From Notospermus geniculatus (Eukaryota > Nemertea > Pilidiophora > Heteronemertea > Lineidae): 64,000 nucleotides of DNA. Under the pieces are notes generated by a model. The model made no database searches. It worked only from the letters and a program-made list of their open reading frames with translations, and had not been told where the DNA came from. Every line of letters starts with the position of its first letter. Within the stretch, counting starts at the first letter, position 1. The stretch spans positions 1-64,000 of the forward strand of contig NMRB01000726.1 of the NCBI GenBank assembly GCA_002633025.1, written 5' to 3'. The translations under genes and the position numbers were made by a program. Positions 61,740-64,000 of the stretch are shown in pieces.

Positions 61740-63199
61740 GTTCTGTTAGCATTTCGTTTTTGTTTGGGCTGTACTTGTTTGTAGAACCAGGGATTTAATG
61801 TATTTTCAAGTTCCTCTTTTGTTTCCATCAACCTCTGGCTGTATCCCTCCTAAGTCGAACTAACTGCGCTAATTGGGTAACTTAGCCATTTCAACATTGG
61901 ATGACCTTGAGAGCTAAGCTTCCCACATCCCCAACTTCTTGCACTCTCGTCTGCTAATTAATAAATTAGATTGAATTTTTCAATCAGTTGGGTTAATTAG
62001 TCTTAATCTAATTATAACAATAAACTTCTATTTCCTGTACATTGTTGCCATGGCGACCATTTTGATTACAAATATAATTCCACGAGATCAGATTAAGATT
62101 TAATTCTTTTACATGTTTTATGGCAATCGGATCAACCTGGAATTACATTATTTGAGCAGACACAAAAGTCTTCATAATTCATCAGTGCGTTGACAAGATC
62201 TAGATGGCGAATGTCTGCCTCGGTTTTGCCAATTAACCCCACCCAACTACTGACGAAGATTCGGTGAAACTGTCAAGCATTCGCCGTGACCAGAGATGGT
62301 CATGAGCCACCCCTACGAATGCACTGATCATTCGCTCTTTACAATAGCATGCATTCATAAGTGCATTCCGTAAGTTACTAAAGATGCATGTGATGCATGT
62401 GCATGTCTCAAAAGGCAAAAAATCTGCCCAGTTTTTTTAAACTATTTCATTAGGGTACAAAGTTCAGAAATGTCAAATGTGCCTTTCTACCCACTATCAC
62501 TCAAAAACGAGTTACAACTTTTAAAAGTGAGGTAATGGAAAGGGGATAGCACAAATTCCATCCATTTGGCTACACATGCCCAGGTTAAGACAAACAAATG
62601 AATGACCATATCACAACAAGAGAAATCTCGTCTAAGAAAACTCATTACACTACGTTCATATCATAAATCATATCACAAGGCACCAGGGCCTCGTGAGGGA
62701 AAAAACTCCCCAAACGTTGCGTTTTCTAATCAAGGCGATATGGTCATTAATTAATCTTTAGATGAATTCTGGCGATTTGCTTTTTGTCTTGTTGGCATGC
62801 ACCACGGCACACTGATAGCCAAACCTAATGAAACGTCCATTTTTCATCTATACCACAATGAGTAATGCCCAGACTGGTCAAGATTTGGCCAAAAAAACAC
62901 GCTTTGTTCGTTTCTATTCATGGGCTACCATAATCAACATCGACCACTAGGGAATATGCGTCAAGACTTATCCGAAGGCATAGGCATCGTGTGATTTATT
63001 TCAACATAAAATTGTGATCACCGTCTGAGTTATCAAATAGTCTATCTAACAAGAGAGAAAATGTCACAATTTTGCAAACTAGTAGTGGACAATAATTTTG
63101 TAGATATATAGCAGGTATCTGACTGTCACTGGGAATGTTGTCAAGGGTTAGCATACATTCCAAAGAGCTCTTGGATGGAGGCAAGTTTAAGGTAGACCT

Positions 63200-63444
63200 A
63201 TACACAATTCTCAAATTGACGTAAAGGAGAAAGATCTGCGCACTTCCACCGAAATCGCAACCACAACCTCAGTCTGAAACTGAATGATGTGGCGAGAGAA
63301 TCCCACGACAGTGACTTCGACAACGTTGCATCAGAGTCGACCATTGCTGAATCATGGATTGCGTCACGTCAGCTGGTTTCAGATCGAGGTTGTGGTTGCA
63401 ATTTCGGGGAAATGCACAGATCTGCAAATTTGAGAATTGTCTAT
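63200..63444. mobile_element. Long-TIR MITE, copy 3
   Basis: Same family as 6936-7183: starts acacaattctcaaattgacg, contains tcgaccattgctgaatcatg, and ends tttgagaattgtctat. More diverged than the two left-hand copies. Confidence 0.8.
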
Positions 63445-64000
63445 TGCCCAGTGTGATAAAGATTCAAGTGCTGTTGACTTGACAACTTCTGAAACCCGCG
63501 ATTTCAGAGTGTAGATTTACACATCAATGACAAAGTATGATAAAGGGCTTATTTCAAGGAGTAAACTACAACAACCCTGAAATTAGCATGCTTCAACCCC
63601 TCTAGAATTCACCTCTCACCTGACCAACATGGCTACCCTTCTGATGTTTTGGCCCCCTTACTTTTCATTTCCAAATCTACATTCAGTTAACTCGCACCGC
63701 AGCACTCACACGAGATGAAAAATGTGAAAAAAATTCTAAAACCTCGGCCAGATTTTGAACTCATGGCAACAAAGTGTCAGCCTGGAGTGAAACCGCTGTG
63801 CCCTGCAGTCCATTTGTATGCACATGTTAACCAGGGAGTAACGTAATGTCATTACGTGTCATCAAGATGATGGATTGTCAGGCAACTATGCAAATGGATT
63901 CAAACGAATACATACTAATGAAATTCGCAAGTCTTATGTCCATTGGTTTTTTTGCATATTTGTTCAAGGTTTAGTATCTTTTTCTGATTGATTCGTTTTG

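Larger units (their letters stand above)
42874..64000 (-). other. Non-coding DNA upstream of the first visible ZFHX exon (probable >21-kb intron)
   Basis: No exon with the needed phase-1 donor and a finger or homeodomain product was found on the minus strand, and no other gene on either strand. The N-terminal ZFHX exons are expected to the right of 64000. The stretch holds the repeats listed separately, Ns at 45511, 48974 and 51987, and TAAT-rich patches. Stretches 43.0-48.2 kb, 56.2-57.1 kb, 57.6-59.8 kb and 61.8-63.1 kb show nothing I can name. Confidence 0.6.

Overview
The window is animal nuclear DNA, AT-rich and full of introns, inverted-repeat DNA transposons and minisatellites. It is probably from a marine invertebrate. 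The evidence is spliced genes with GT-AG introns, a four-homeodomain ZFHX transcription factor, a tRNA-derived SINE, and many foldback elements. The exact phylum cannot be read from the sequence. Six single N characters mark assembly joins.

Layout. Two genes are supported, both on the minus strand. (1) At the left edge is the 5' part of METTL9, the protein-histidine N-methyltransferase. Exons 2 to 4 lie at 184-1115, and there are two near-identical alternative first exons (1675-1968 and 2535-2831). The gene runs off the window at position 1. (2) From 11602 to 42873 and beyond is the 3' part of a ZFHX3/ZFHX4 (zfh-2) orthologue. Seven exons are visible: 42754-42873, 22746-23159, the 5.2-kb exon 15267-20513, 13634-13759, 13009-13188, a 45-nt micro-exon 12458-12502, and the terminal exon 11602-12110. 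They join in frame to 2,212 residues with four homeodomains and 17 C2H2-type fingers. Every visible intron is phase 1. The N-terminal exons were not found up to 64000, so the next upstream intron would exceed 21 kb.

The roughly 8.7 kb between the genes (about 2.9-11.6 kb) holds the METTL9 upstream region, several TIR elements, a 523-bp tandem duplication, a minisatellite and the presumed ZFHX 3' UTR. The 19.6-kb intron 23.2-42.8 kb and the region 42.9-64 kb are non-coding. They carry a SINE family, hairpin MITEs, hAT-like elements with 5-bp target duplications, perfect palindromes and minisatellites.

Three large direct duplications (33.7-37.0, 40.0-40.9 and 49.9-54.1 kb) each abut exactly at a single N. 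They are best read as two haplotypes of one locus left side by side by the assembler, not as real tandem duplications. They expose transposon insertions that differ between the two copies.

The most notable biological observation is the duplicated METTL9 first exon. Past the signal peptide, the copies differ only by three synonymous changes and one in-frame codon indel, which suggests both are under coding constraint. The 45-nt ZFHX micro-exon is the second.
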